Shown one piece after another: positions 6,052 to 12,009 of a DNA stretch of 14,252 nt. Positions within the stretch are counted from its first letter, which is position 1. Every line of letters starts with the position of its first letter. The notes beneath the pieces are model-generated. The model did no database searches. It had not been told where the DNA came from and worked only from the letters and a program-made list of their open reading frames with translations. The stretch is from Dehalococcoidia bacterium (lineage in GTDB: Bacteria; Chloroflexota; Dehalococcoidia; GIF9; AB-539-J10): contig JAUWFX010000026.1 in assembly GCA_030606765.1 (NCBI GenBank), positions 1-14,252 on the forward strand. The letters are read 5' to 3'. The position numbers and the translations under genes were made by a program.

Positions 6052-6990
6052 ATGACCAAAAAAAGATGGCTGGTAATTATTGTAATCGTGGCGGCAGCAG
6101 TGCTACTTGCAATCCTATTTGACACGATGCTAGCCAACCATCGGCCAGCTATCGCCAGCCTGCAAGCCGAGCCGGAGAGAGTTATTCCTTCGGGAAGCTG
6201 CCAGATTGCGTGTAATGCTTCAGACCGCGATGGCGACGGGCTAAGCTATAACTGGTCGGCTAGCGGAGGCGAAATAAATGGGGAAGGAGCGACGGTTACC
6301 TGGACCGCTCCTAACTCTGCAGGCTCCTACAATGTTACAGTCACGGTGACCGATGGCCGCGGTGGTGAAGCCATGAAATATGTAATCATCGAAGTGAGAG
6401 CCAATAGGGCGCCAACCATTATCAGCCTGGTAGCCGATGCAGACTGGACACTTCGTTCGGGTAGTCTCAATGTGGCGTGTGATGCTTCAGACCCTGATGG
6501 CGACGAGCTGAGCTATGAGTGGTCAACCACCGGAGGTAATATTACCGGTACGGGACATGAAGTTATCTGGACTGCTCCCGAAGAAGTCGACATATACAAC
6601 GTCACAGTTGTGGTTAGGGATGGTCATGGTCGGGAGGACACAAGGTCTGTATCTCTCAGCGTGGCAACTGGTACTCCGCCAACTATTGAAGAACTGATTG
6701 TTACTCCCAAAGAGCCCAAATATTGGAAACCAGCCTCCCACACGGTCGGGAGAACAAAACAATACGATATTGAGTGCACTGTTTCAGACACGAGCGTCGG
6801 AGTATCTTATAATTGGTCATGCGAGGATGGCGCGATTTCCGGGGAGGGCTCTATGATTACCTGGACTGCCCCGGATGAGTCACTTGAGAGAACAACAGTC
6901 ACGGTAATAGTGTCTGATATCGCTGGTAATATGGTCAGTAAGAGCATAGTTTTCAAAGTGGCGTCTTGTACGTCATGTACTTTTGGATAA
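6052..6990 (+). CDS. Ig/PKD-like exported protein, copy 2, three domains, no lipobox
   Basis: The ATG at 6052 is chosen because AAGGAG (6038-6043) lies 8 nt upstream and the next residues (MTKKRW) match MNKKRC of the paralogues; an in-frame ATG at 6019 lacks a binding site. The 312-residue product has a hydrophobic N-terminal segment (about 6-23) but, unlike its neighbours, no lipobox cysteine. It is therefore either membrane-anchored or secreted. Three Ig/PKD-like domains follow; the first (about 30-118) is the extra one, and domains 2 and 3 match the two domains of copies 1 and 3. The last domain has the paired IEC/WSC cysteines, and the protein ends CTSCTFG (C306, C309). Function is unknown. 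Confidence 0.88.
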   Translation: MTKKRWLVIIVIVAAAVLLAILFDTMLANHRPAIASLQAEPERVIPSGSCQIACNASDRDGDGLSYNWSASGGEINGEGATVTWTAPNSAGSYNVTVTVTDGRGGEAMKYVIIEVRANRAPTIISLVADADWTLRSGSLNVACDASDPDGDELSYEWSTTGGNITGTGHEVIWTAPEEVDIYNVTVVVRDGHGREDTRSVSLSVATGTPPTIEELIVTPKEPKYWKPASHTVGRTKQYDIECTVSDTSVGVSYNWSCEDGAISGEGSMITWTAPDESLERTTVTVIVSDIAGNMVSKSIVFKVASCTSCTFG

Positions 6991-6992
6991 GC

Positions 6993-7080
6993 TTAGGAGA
7001 TAAATAGCAATTCTAGCTAAGGGCATAGTCTTCCAAGTGGCGACCCGCACACCATGTGCCTTTCATACAGAAGATGCCTG
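6993..7080 (+). pseudogene. Relic of a lipoprotein gene 3' end, first copy
   Basis: About 90 nt after copy 2 resemble the 3' end of the intact genes. In one frame they read AKGIVFQVATRTPCAFH, matching SKSIVFKVASCTSCTFG of copy 2, with the first cysteine of the terminal pair lost (CGC, Arg). No start codon or upstream domain remains. A near-identical relic follows copy 3 (7853 onward), with about eight substitutions over the first 75 nt. The pair looks like debris of unequal recombination in a tandem family. Confidence 0.65.
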
Positions 7081-7120
7081 AAAAGTCATTCAACCGATAG
7101 TTTCCATCATCATTATAAGA

Positions 7121-7150
7121 GTGGTAATATATATGATTCCCTGGATACAA
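7121..7150 (+). repeat. Conserved leader of the lipoprotein family, copy 3
   Basis: The third copy (GTGGTAATATATATG...CCCTGGATACAA), 34 nt before the third lipoprotein gene. A unique segment of about 40 nt (7081-7120) separates it from the preceding relic and contains a weak -10-like TATAAG at 7114-7119. Confidence 0.7.
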
Positions 7151-7184
7151 ACTTGAGCGAAGGAATCTCCGGGGGGAGAAACTG

Positions 7185-7850
7185 ATGAACAAAAAAAGAT
7201 GCCTGGCAATTATGTTAATTGTGGCGACAGCAGTGCTGCTCTTGACCTCATCTTGCACGGTCAACCGTCGGCCAGTTATCACCAGCCTGGAAGCTGAGGC
7301 AGATTGGACCGCTCCTTCGGGTAGTCTCCAGGTGACGTGTGATGCCGAAGACCCTGAGGGTGATGAGCTGAGCTATGAATGGTCAACCGACGGAGGAGAT
7401 ATTCTAGGCATGGGCGCGGTTGTCAACTGGACTGCTCCTGAAGAAGTTGGTATGTACAACATCACAGTTGTGGTTAATGATAGTCAGGGTAGGGAAGCCA
7501 CAGGATTGATAGCTCTCATTGCGTCTAATGGTACTCCGCCAATTATTGAGGACCTGATTGTTACTGCCGAGCACCAATATTTGAAAGAAACCACTACTGG
7601 GTACAAGGTCGCGAAAACATACGATTACGATATCGAGTGCATTGCTTCAAACACGAGCGGCGAACTGGTTTACGAATGGTCATGCGATGGCGGCGAGATT
7701 TCCGGGGAGGGCTCTATGATTACCTGGACTGCCCCAAATACAGACGGCGACGTTACGGTCACTGTAAAAGTGTTTGATGACCTAGGTAATTGGGTCAGGA
7801 AGAGCATAGCTTTCGAGGTAGTGCCTTGCGACTCATGTGTGGATTGGTAA
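7185..7850 (+). CDS. Ig/PKD-like surface lipoprotein, copy 3, with C-terminal CxSC
   Basis: A 221-residue paralogue of copy 1. The signal peptide (MNKKRC, hydrophobic core, LTSSC) has its lipidation cysteine at 24, with Thr at -3. It is followed by NRRP and two Ig/PKD-like domains (about 28-112 and 115-212) carrying the YEWS, WTAP and GG.I.G.G features. The last domain keeps the IEC/WSC cysteine pair and the tail is CDSCVDW (C215, C218). Start support is good: GGAG at 7175-7178 lies 6 nt from the ATG. It sits upstream of the thioredoxin-CcdA gene on the same strand, separated only by a short relic. The tail motif is kept in all three copies despite divergence elsewhere, which suggests that it is functional. 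Role unknown. Confidence 0.9.
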   Translation: MNKKRCLAIMLIVATAVLLLTSSCTVNRRPVITSLEAEADWTAPSGSLQVTCDAEDPEGDELSYEWSTDGGDILGMGAVVNWTAPEEVGMYNITVVVNDSQGREATGLIALIASNGTPPIIEDLIVTAEHQYLKETTTGYKVAKTYDYDIECIASNTSGELVYEWSCDGGEISGEGSMITWTAPNTDGDVTVTVKVFDDLGNWVRKSIAFEVVPCDSCVDW

Positions 7851-7852
7851 TG

Positions 7853-7959
7853 TTAGGAGATAAATAGCGATTCTAGCTAAGGACATAGTCTTCCAAATGA
7901 CGACCTGCACACCGTGTGCCTCTCATATAGAGCATCCTGAACAGGAGAGACTATTGTGA
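7853..7959 (+). pseudogene. Relic of a lipoprotein gene 3' end, second copy; possible coupled mini-cistron
   Basis: This stretch is nearly the same as 6993-7080 and in one frame reads AKDIVFQMTTCTPCASH, again echoing the C-terminal cysteine tail of the lipoproteins, here with both cysteines (CTPC). From the ATG at 7897 a 20-codon frame runs to a TGA at 7957-7959 that overlaps the GTG of the next gene (GTGA). No binding site precedes that ATG. It is probably a relic, but the overlap means ribosomes reading it would end on the downstream start. Confidence 0.5.
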
Positions 7960-9203
7960 GGTGGCATTTGTCAATGTCCAACAGGGTGACCAATTTTTTA
8001 AAAACCACTTTCCAGGACCGCTTCAAGAGATACCTGATTATATCCCTGATAATCCTGGGAATAGTTATCGGATTCACGAGTCAGGGAACGTCAACTACCG
8101 ATGAAGGTTTTGAGGTCTATTTCTTCCATATCCCCGGCTGTTCACACTGTGAAGAACAAGAGCCATTTAATGGAAAGTTAGCCAATACATACCCTTCAAT
8201 TTCAATTATTGAACACGATGCCACTACACCTGCAGGATCTGCCCGATTGTCTGAGAAGCTTGAAGAGCTAGGGGTGAAAGACGAGCCAGTCTTTCCAATA
8301 ACAATCTTCGGAAATCAAGTATTTGGTGGTTGGGACTCCGAGGAAACAACGGGCAGAGCGATTGAGGAAGCTTTGCAGCAATGTCTGGCGGGGAACTGCC
8401 CGCCGCCGGCAGGTGAAGAGCCTGGAGATGGAATCGTATTGCCCATCATAGGGGAAATTGTACCTGCTGATTATTCGCTTCCAGCTTTAGCAGTAATTCT
8501 AGGTCTTGTGGACGGCTTCAACCCCTGTGCTATGTGGGTACTTGTTTATCTTATAGCCTTGATAGCGACCTTGAGAGATAGAAAAAGAATATGGCTGATA
8601 GTCGGCTCTTTTGTCTTGGCTTCAGGAGTCCTGTATTTTCTGTTTATGACACTGTGGCTCAAGGCTTTCCTGCTCATCGGTTATGTCAAGCCAGTGACGA
8701 CTGTGATTGGATTGGTAGCTCTGGGTGGAGGGATATTGCAGATAAGGGGATTCATAGAGACAAAAGGCGCCATTGTCTGTGAAGTTACAGGCGAAGAATC
8801 CCGAAAAAAGACGATGACCAGAATACAGAAGATTGTGTCTTCCCCCCTAACCCTGGGAACGATAGCGGGAATTATAGCTCTGGCCTTTTTGGTAAATTCC
8901 ATCGAATTCGTCTGTTCCGCGGCAGTTCCGGCGATTTTCACTCACGTTCTATCTCTGGCTAGTCTCACCACCTTCCAATACTATGGCTACATCCTGCTGT
9001 ATGTTGCCGCGTTTATGCTCGACGACCTCATTATCTTCGGCTCGGCTGCCATTGCTATGACTTCCGGCCTGGGAGACCGCTATGCGAAGTATTTCAGGCC
9101 AGTAGGTGCAGCAATACTGATAATTCTGGGGCTACTGCTCCTTGCCTGCCTTTACTCTGCTCAGTTAGAGTTTTTGAAACCCATATGCAGCATACTCTGG
9201 TAG
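7956..9203 (+). CDS. Exported thioredoxin-like domain fused to CcdA/DsbD-like membrane domain
   Basis: A 415-residue membrane protein predicted to carry electrons across the cytoplasmic membrane. The GTG at 7956 has AGGAG (7943-7947) 8 nt upstream. After a short basic N terminus, a membrane segment (about 25-43) leads to a thioredoxin/glutaredoxin-like domain (about 50-145). Its redox motif is PGCSHC (C62, C65), and VFPITIF supplies the cis-proline region. A linker with C143 and C148 follows, then about six membrane helices. These carry the paired cysteines of the CcdA/DsbD type: FNPC at 191 and FVCSAAVPA at 320. In DsbD and CcdA such pairs pass reducing power from cytoplasmic thioredoxin outward. 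Here the natural receiver is the fused outer domain and, by inference, the cysteine-tailed lipoproteins encoded just upstream. Confidence 0.88.
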   Translation: MRWHLSMSNRVTNFLKTTFQDRFKRYLIISLIILGIVIGFTSQGTSTTDEGFEVYFFHIPGCSHCEEQEPFNGKLANTYPSISIIEHDATTPAGSARLSEKLEELGVKDEPVFPITIFGNQVFGGWDSEETTGRAIEEALQQCLAGNCPPPAGEEPGDGIVLPIIGEIVPADYSLPALAVILGLVDGFNPCAMWVLVYLIALIATLRDRKRIWLIVGSFVLASGVLYFLFMTLWLKAFLLIGYVKPVTTVIGLVALGGGILQIRGFIETKGAIVCEVTGEESRKKTMTRIQKIVSSPLTLGTIAGIIALAFLVNSIEFVCSAAVPAIFTHVLSLASLTTFQYYGYILLYVAAFMLDDLIIFGSAAIAMTSGLGDRYAKYFRPVGAAILIILGLLLLACLYSAQLEFLKPICSILW

Positions 9204-9208
9204 ACTGG

Positions 9209-9237
9209 TAGGCGCCCTTGCTGATTCTGGGTGCCTA
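9209..9237. terminator. Hairpin between convergent genes
   Basis: TAGGCGCCC (9209-9217) pairs with GGGTGCCTA (9229-9237), a 9-bp stem with one G-U pair and an 11-nt loop. It starts 5 nt after the Trx-CcdA stop and 6 nt before the TauE stop on the other strand. There is no U-tract on either side, so termination in both directions is likely from position but not certain. Confidence 0.5.
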
Positions 9238-9243
9238 TTGGAG

Positions 9244-10077
9244 CTAGAGACCTTGTATCCAGTCAAGAACCCCAAGCATCTCTAGGCCTGCGTAGACCAT
9301 GAAAGCAATGAAGATATACGTTAGCGGTTTCGCTGGCAGCGCGTGTGCTGCCCGGGCTCCAAGCTGGGCCACGGGTATGCTGGTGGCTGCCAGGCATAAC
9401 CATATGGGCAGATTCACATAGCCTAGGGAATAGGGCAGCAATCCAGATACCCCGAGTCCGTTTACGATATAGCCAACAATACCACCAAGGCTGGCAAGTA
9501 TTATTGAAGCCACCGATGTTCCTATGGCAGTGTGCATGGGAAAGTTCAATGCTAACACCAACACAGCGACTATTAGTACACCGCCGCCAAGCCCAGTCAA
9601 GCCACTTACTATGCCTATAGGAAAACCGCAAGCAGCTACAAGCGCGAGATTTTCCCGTGGCTCCGCATCCTTTCTTCCCAACTTCGGCATTATTCCCAGG
9701 CCCATCCATACTGCAATAGCCAGAATCAGTCCACCAAAGCCTACCGTTAGTATTTTTTCAGGAAGATGAGCCGCCAGGCTAGCCCCAACCAAGCCCCCTA
9801 CCAGGGCAGATGAGCCTAGAACTAAGGCGGTTTTCCAGCGAACGGCCTTCTTCTTATTATGCCTCCAGCTCCCGCTTATGACTGTGGGCAGAATCACCAG
9901 CAAACTTGTGCCGAAGGCTATTCTTATGGCAATATCTGGATGGACATTCATAGCCAGGATAAGCCAGTAACTGACGGGAACCATAACGGCTCCGCCACCA
10001 ATTCCCAGCAGTCCGCTGGCGAAACCAGTGCCTGCCCCTGCAGCCAGCAATATAAGGATATGAGTTGCTGTCAGCAT
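9244..10077 (-). CDS. TauE/SafE-family sulfur-compound/anion permease
   Basis: A 277-residue protein with about eight membrane helices in two inverted halves, typical of TauE/SafE. The half-repeats carry GLLGIGGG (about 22-29) and GLTGLGGG (about 160-167), both near the ends of long helices. Members export or import sulfite, sulfoacetate, taurine breakdown products or other organic anions; the substrate cannot be read from sequence. The ATG at 10077 overlaps the end of the TrmO-like gene by 7 nt (ATGCTGA), with a GGGAAGGG run just upstream as binding site, so the two are translated together. The permease lies about 1.5 kb from a two-cysteine CsoR-like regulator. In Staphylococcus, CstR controls a TauE-type permease, but here an independent promoter and a methyltransferase gene intervene. 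Confidence 0.9.
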   Translation of the reverse strand: MLTATHILILLAAGAGTGFASGLLGIGGGAVMVPVSYWLILAMNVHPDIAIRIAFGTSLLVILPTVISGSWRHNKKKAVRWKTALVLGSSALVGGLVGASLAAHLPEKILTVGFGGLILAIAVWMGLGIMPKLGRKDAEPRENLALVAACGFPIGIVSGLTGLGGGVLIVAVLVLALNFPMHTAIGTSVASIILASLGGIVGYIVNGLGVSGLLPYSLGYVNLPIWLCLAATSIPVAQLGARAAHALPAKPLTYIFIAFMVYAGLEMLGVLDWIQGL

Positions 10078-10535
10078 CTTTCCCTTCCCAGCTTGCCTTC
10101 AAGCCAGCCAGGTTTCACAACCGACCCCTCGTCTATTGGAGGAATATATGGCTTGATGTCTAACAGGGGGGTGTCGTCTATGGCGTCCAGTCCTTTCACC
10201 TTGAGGATATTCTTTTCCCTGGCAACCAGCTCCACTACAGTCAACCCCAGGGGACAAGGTCTGTGTGGTGATCTGGTAGTGAAGAGACCGTGTAAAATAT
10301 CGTCCCAGGGTGTCTTAACCAACAGATGATATCCCTGAGACTTATGAAACCAAAATATAACGATAATATGGGAAAATCCCTCAATGTCTTTTAAGCCTTC
10401 TTCGAATTCCTTAAATACCTCTATCCGAGAAATCTCCTCATTTTTATACCCCTGATAGGGGGCTTTCCCTGTATTTTTGAAGGGAGAATGGATTATCCCG
10501 ATGGGCTTCAATTCCAGGCTATACCTATCTTCCAT
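10071..10535 (-). CDS. TrmO/TsaA-family tRNA (N6-threonylcarbamoyl-A37) methyltransferase-like protein
   Basis: TrmO uses SAM to methylate t6A at position 37 of some threonine tRNAs. The 154-residue protein has the family's N-terminal PIGIIHSPFK, an acidic strand EVFKEFEEGLKDIEGFSHI, and the signature TTRSPHRPCPLG (86-97; usually RPNPIG). It ends with LDAIDDTPLLDIKPYIP (about 115-131), which holds SAM-site residues. It lacks the C-terminal domain of longer TrmO proteins, as many short bacterial and archaeal members do; the short members may act on other substrates. AGGG is the only binding-site-like element, about 7 nt before the ATG at 10535. A promoter is seen at 10579-10606. It overlaps and is coupled with the TauE gene. 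Confidence 0.88.
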   Translation of the reverse strand: MEDRYSLELKPIGIIHSPFKNTGKAPYQGYKNEEISRIEVFKEFEEGLKDIEGFSHIIVIFWFHKSQGYHLLVKTPWDDILHGLFTTRSPHRPCPLGLTVVELVAREKNILKVKGLDAIDDTPLLDIKPYIPPIDEGSVVKPGWLEGKLGRERC

Positions 10536-10578
10536 CAGACTGCCCTAACTCTTACTAACTCAGCTACTGATTCTTCAA

Positions 10579-10606
10579 ATTATATCATTAGTCACATAGT
10601 TCACAA
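10579..10606 (-). promoter_or_regulatory. Promoter of the trmO-like/tauE operon
   Basis: On the minus strand TTGTGA (10606-10601), a 16-nt spacer and TATAAT (10584-10579), with TGA before the -10, form an extended -10 promoter. The start should lie near 10572, giving a leader of about 37 nt. Confidence 0.65.
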
Positions 10607-10615
10607 CCCAAAGAG

Positions 10616-10812
10616 GGTTCGTTGTTTACCCACAACATGACTCACAGAAATAAACAAAACTCGTCTGCCTACCTCGGTAACTTCACTCGACATTGCCAGC
10701 CAAGGCAGACTCGCCTGACCTGCAGAAAATGGCATCAGGCGAACGATCTCCTTTTCCAAACAACTTTTCTGGCCAGCAGGGTGGCAACGACCGGGAGTAG
10801 TAGGGCTGGCCA
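10616..10812 (-). other. Hairpin-rich intergenic region of unknown role
   Basis: Between the methyltransferase stop and the trmO promoter lie four inverted repeats. TGGCCAGC/GCTGGCCA (10770-10777 with 10805-10812, perfect 8 bp) comes first in minus-strand order. CGCCTGA/TCAGGCG (10712-10718 with 10735-10741) is next. GTCTGCCT/AGGCAGAC (10663-10670 with 10703-10710) can extend inwards as a bulged CTTGG/CCGAG stem. GTTGT/ACAAC lies at 10621-10636. None is followed by a U-tract. I do not recognise a riboswitch or known RNA. It may be the structured 3' end of the methyltransferase message or an unknown small RNA. Confidence 0.45.
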
Positions 10813-10814
10813 TG

Positions 10815-11483
10815 TTATGCTATTTCCTGGGCAGTGGTTTTACCCGCCAAGATTACAGTAAAACCAGCATCAGCAAAGAAACCCTGTCGCGGTAGTTCAA
10901 TATGTTTTACTTCACCAGGGCTCTGAAACAACGTCGAGGCAATCTGCTCAACAGAAAAGCCAGCTTGCTTCAAAAGCACATCTAGTTCACCATAGCTATA
11001 GAACATAGCATGGCTGTAGAAACGATGTCCCGTTTCCTTCTCCCTTTGATAAAGTTGGCCCCAAGGACTTTCCTTCAATATCAAGCCCAATACCACTTTG
11101 CCTCCATTTTTGAGGAGACGGGCAGCTTCGCTCAAAATCTCCCTAGGTGAATCAACAAAACATAAAGTAACAATGAAGAAAGCTGTTCCAAAAACACCAT
11201 CCTTGAATGGCATTTCCTCGCCCCTGCCTAAGAGCACGCTTATGCCCCTATTTCCAGCCATCTCCAGAAGTTTGCTCGATGGGTCTAAGCCAATATCTAT
11301 GCCTAAAGCCTGGGCAAACCGACCACTGCCTACTCCCACTTCGATCCAAGGGTTAGGTAGCAAAGGTAAAGCTTGCCTCAAAGCCTCGACTTCTGAAGCA
11401 AGTATCAATCTTCCTTCTTCCTCAAACCAGGCATCATAGTCTGAGGCCAAAGAGTCAAAAACATGAATCTTAGACTCAATCAT
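10815..11483 (-). CDS. Class I SAM-dependent methyltransferase (Methyltransf_11-like)
   Basis: A 222-residue soluble methyltransferase of unknown substrate. The N-terminal FDSLASDYDAWFEEEG is typical of the UbiE/Methyltransf_11 type. SAM motif I is EVGVGSGRF (48-56), D67 in GLDPSS is the likely ribose-binding acidic residue, and GRGEEMPFKDGVFG and a late LKNGGKVVLG (motif III region) follow. Start choice is uncertain: GGGAG lies only 2-3 nt from the ATG at 11483, but no better in-frame start is seen. It lies 87 nt downstream of the CsoR-family gene on the same strand, with only a weak AT-rich hairpin (11516-11522 with 11531-11537) between them, so the two are probably one transcript under the repressor's own promoter. 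Confidence 0.85.
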   Translation of the reverse strand: MIESKIHVFDSLASDYDAWFEEEGRLILASEVEALRQALPLLPNPWIEVGVGSGRFAQALGIDIGLDPSSKLLEMAGNRGISVLLGRGEEMPFKDGVFGTAFFIVTLCFVDSPREILSEAARLLKNGGKVVLGLILKESPWGQLYQREKETGHRFYSHAMFYSYGELDVLLKQAGFSVEQIASTLFQSPGEVKHIELPRQGFFADAGFTVILAGKTTAQEIA

Positions 11484-11570
11484 TGCTCCCGGAAGAAAAA
11501 AGATTCCTTGAAACGATTATTGCTATTCTCCAATAATGGTAATCTGATTTGTAGCCACCCTTTTTATCTC

Positions 11571-11855
11571 CTAAATTTTATCCCCAATGTGTACCCGACT
11601 CCAGATAGCAATAGCCCGCTCCAGAGACTCAATACCAGAACATTCGGGCGTTTTGTTATCAAAGCAAAGCTTCATATAATTTCTGAGCAGAAGCGCCCCA
11701 ACACCTTCAATTGCCGAGCGCACTGCCCCCAATTGAGTAATAATGCTCTCACAGTCACGCCTATCCTCGATCATCTTCTCAACGCCCCGAACTTGCCCCT
11801 CAAGTCTTTTCAATCGGTTCAACAGAACTTCTTTTGATATCGTTTCTTCAACCAT
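11571..11855 (-). CDS. CsoR/FrmR-family transcriptional repressor with Cys-Tyr-Cys sensing site
   Basis: A 94-residue all-helical DNA-binding repressor. The ATG at 11855 is chosen over one 21 codons upstream because GGAGG lies 5 nt before it and the next residues (SKEVLLNRLKRLEGQVRG) are the usual family start. The family's sensing residues fall at Cys35 (RRDCESI), residue 60 and Cys64 (RNYMKLC). Residue 60 is normally His in copper-sensing CsoR and in FrmR/RcnR relatives but is Tyr here. That leaves two cysteines, the arrangement of the persulfide sensor CstR. The effector is therefore more likely a reactive sulfur species or other thiol agent than copper, by inference. Its binding site lies in an inverted repeat (11860-11871, TCCTCCGGAGGA). 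It is divergent from mvhD-fdhA across a matching operator. Confidence 0.92.
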   Translation of the reverse strand: MVEETISKEVLLNRLKRLEGQVRGVEKMIEDRRDCESIITQLGAVRSAIEGVGALLLRNYMKLCFDNKTPECSGIESLERAIAIWSRVHIGDKI

Positions 11856-11882
11856 TATATCCTCCGGAGGAATCAGGCTCCG

Positions 11883-11912
11883 TTGACATACTATACCCCC
11901 AGAGGGTATAAT
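11883..11912 (+). promoter_or_regulatory. Strong promoter toward mvhD-fdhA
   Basis: TTGACA (11883-11888), an 18-nt spacer and TATAAT (11907-11912): both hexamers are perfect. Transcription would start near 11919, leaving a leader of about 90 nt before mvhD. The operator at 11892-11910 fills the spacer, so a bound repressor would block polymerase. Confidence 0.85.
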
Positions 11913-11917
11913 GCCCA
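11890..11917 (-). promoter_or_regulatory. Divergent promoter of the CsoR-family gene
   Basis: On the minus strand TGGGCA (11917-11912), a 16-nt spacer and TATAGT (11895-11890) form a weaker promoter facing the repressor gene. It overlaps the plus-strand promoter and shares the operator, implying autoregulation. Confidence 0.55.
11892..11910. promoter_or_regulatory. CsoR-type operator
   Basis: TATACCC-CCAGA-GGGTATA: a perfect 7-bp inverted repeat around five bases, with the C-tract/G-tract and AT ends typical of CsoR, FrmR and CstR operators. It sits 37 nt upstream of the repressor's ATG and inside the spacers of both divergent promoters. Confidence 0.85.
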
Positions 11918-12009
11918 TTCAGTATTAAGCCTAATTGCTTTGTGTTTGCATTTTACCACATGCTGTCTAATGTATCAGGCGAGTCGTATCAACAATTTGG
12001 GACGTACCA

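Noticed and set aside
5281..7959. CRISPR or similar array suggested by repeated blocks
   Set aside because: The repeats are gene-sized units with coding copies; there are no short regular direct repeats with unique spacers.
9345..10329. Plus-strand frames opposite tauE and the TrmO-like gene
   Set aside because: They lie antisense to well-supported genes, have no family features and no binding sites.
10616..10812. Cobalamin or other known riboswitch
   Set aside because: No B12 box or other conserved core that I know could be matched on either strand, and the adjacent trmO promoter starts after the structured part.
11855..11918. Earlier ATG for the CsoR-family gene at 11918
   Set aside because: It would place the operator and promoter inside the coding region; the ATG at 11855 has GGAGG at the right distance and matches the family start.
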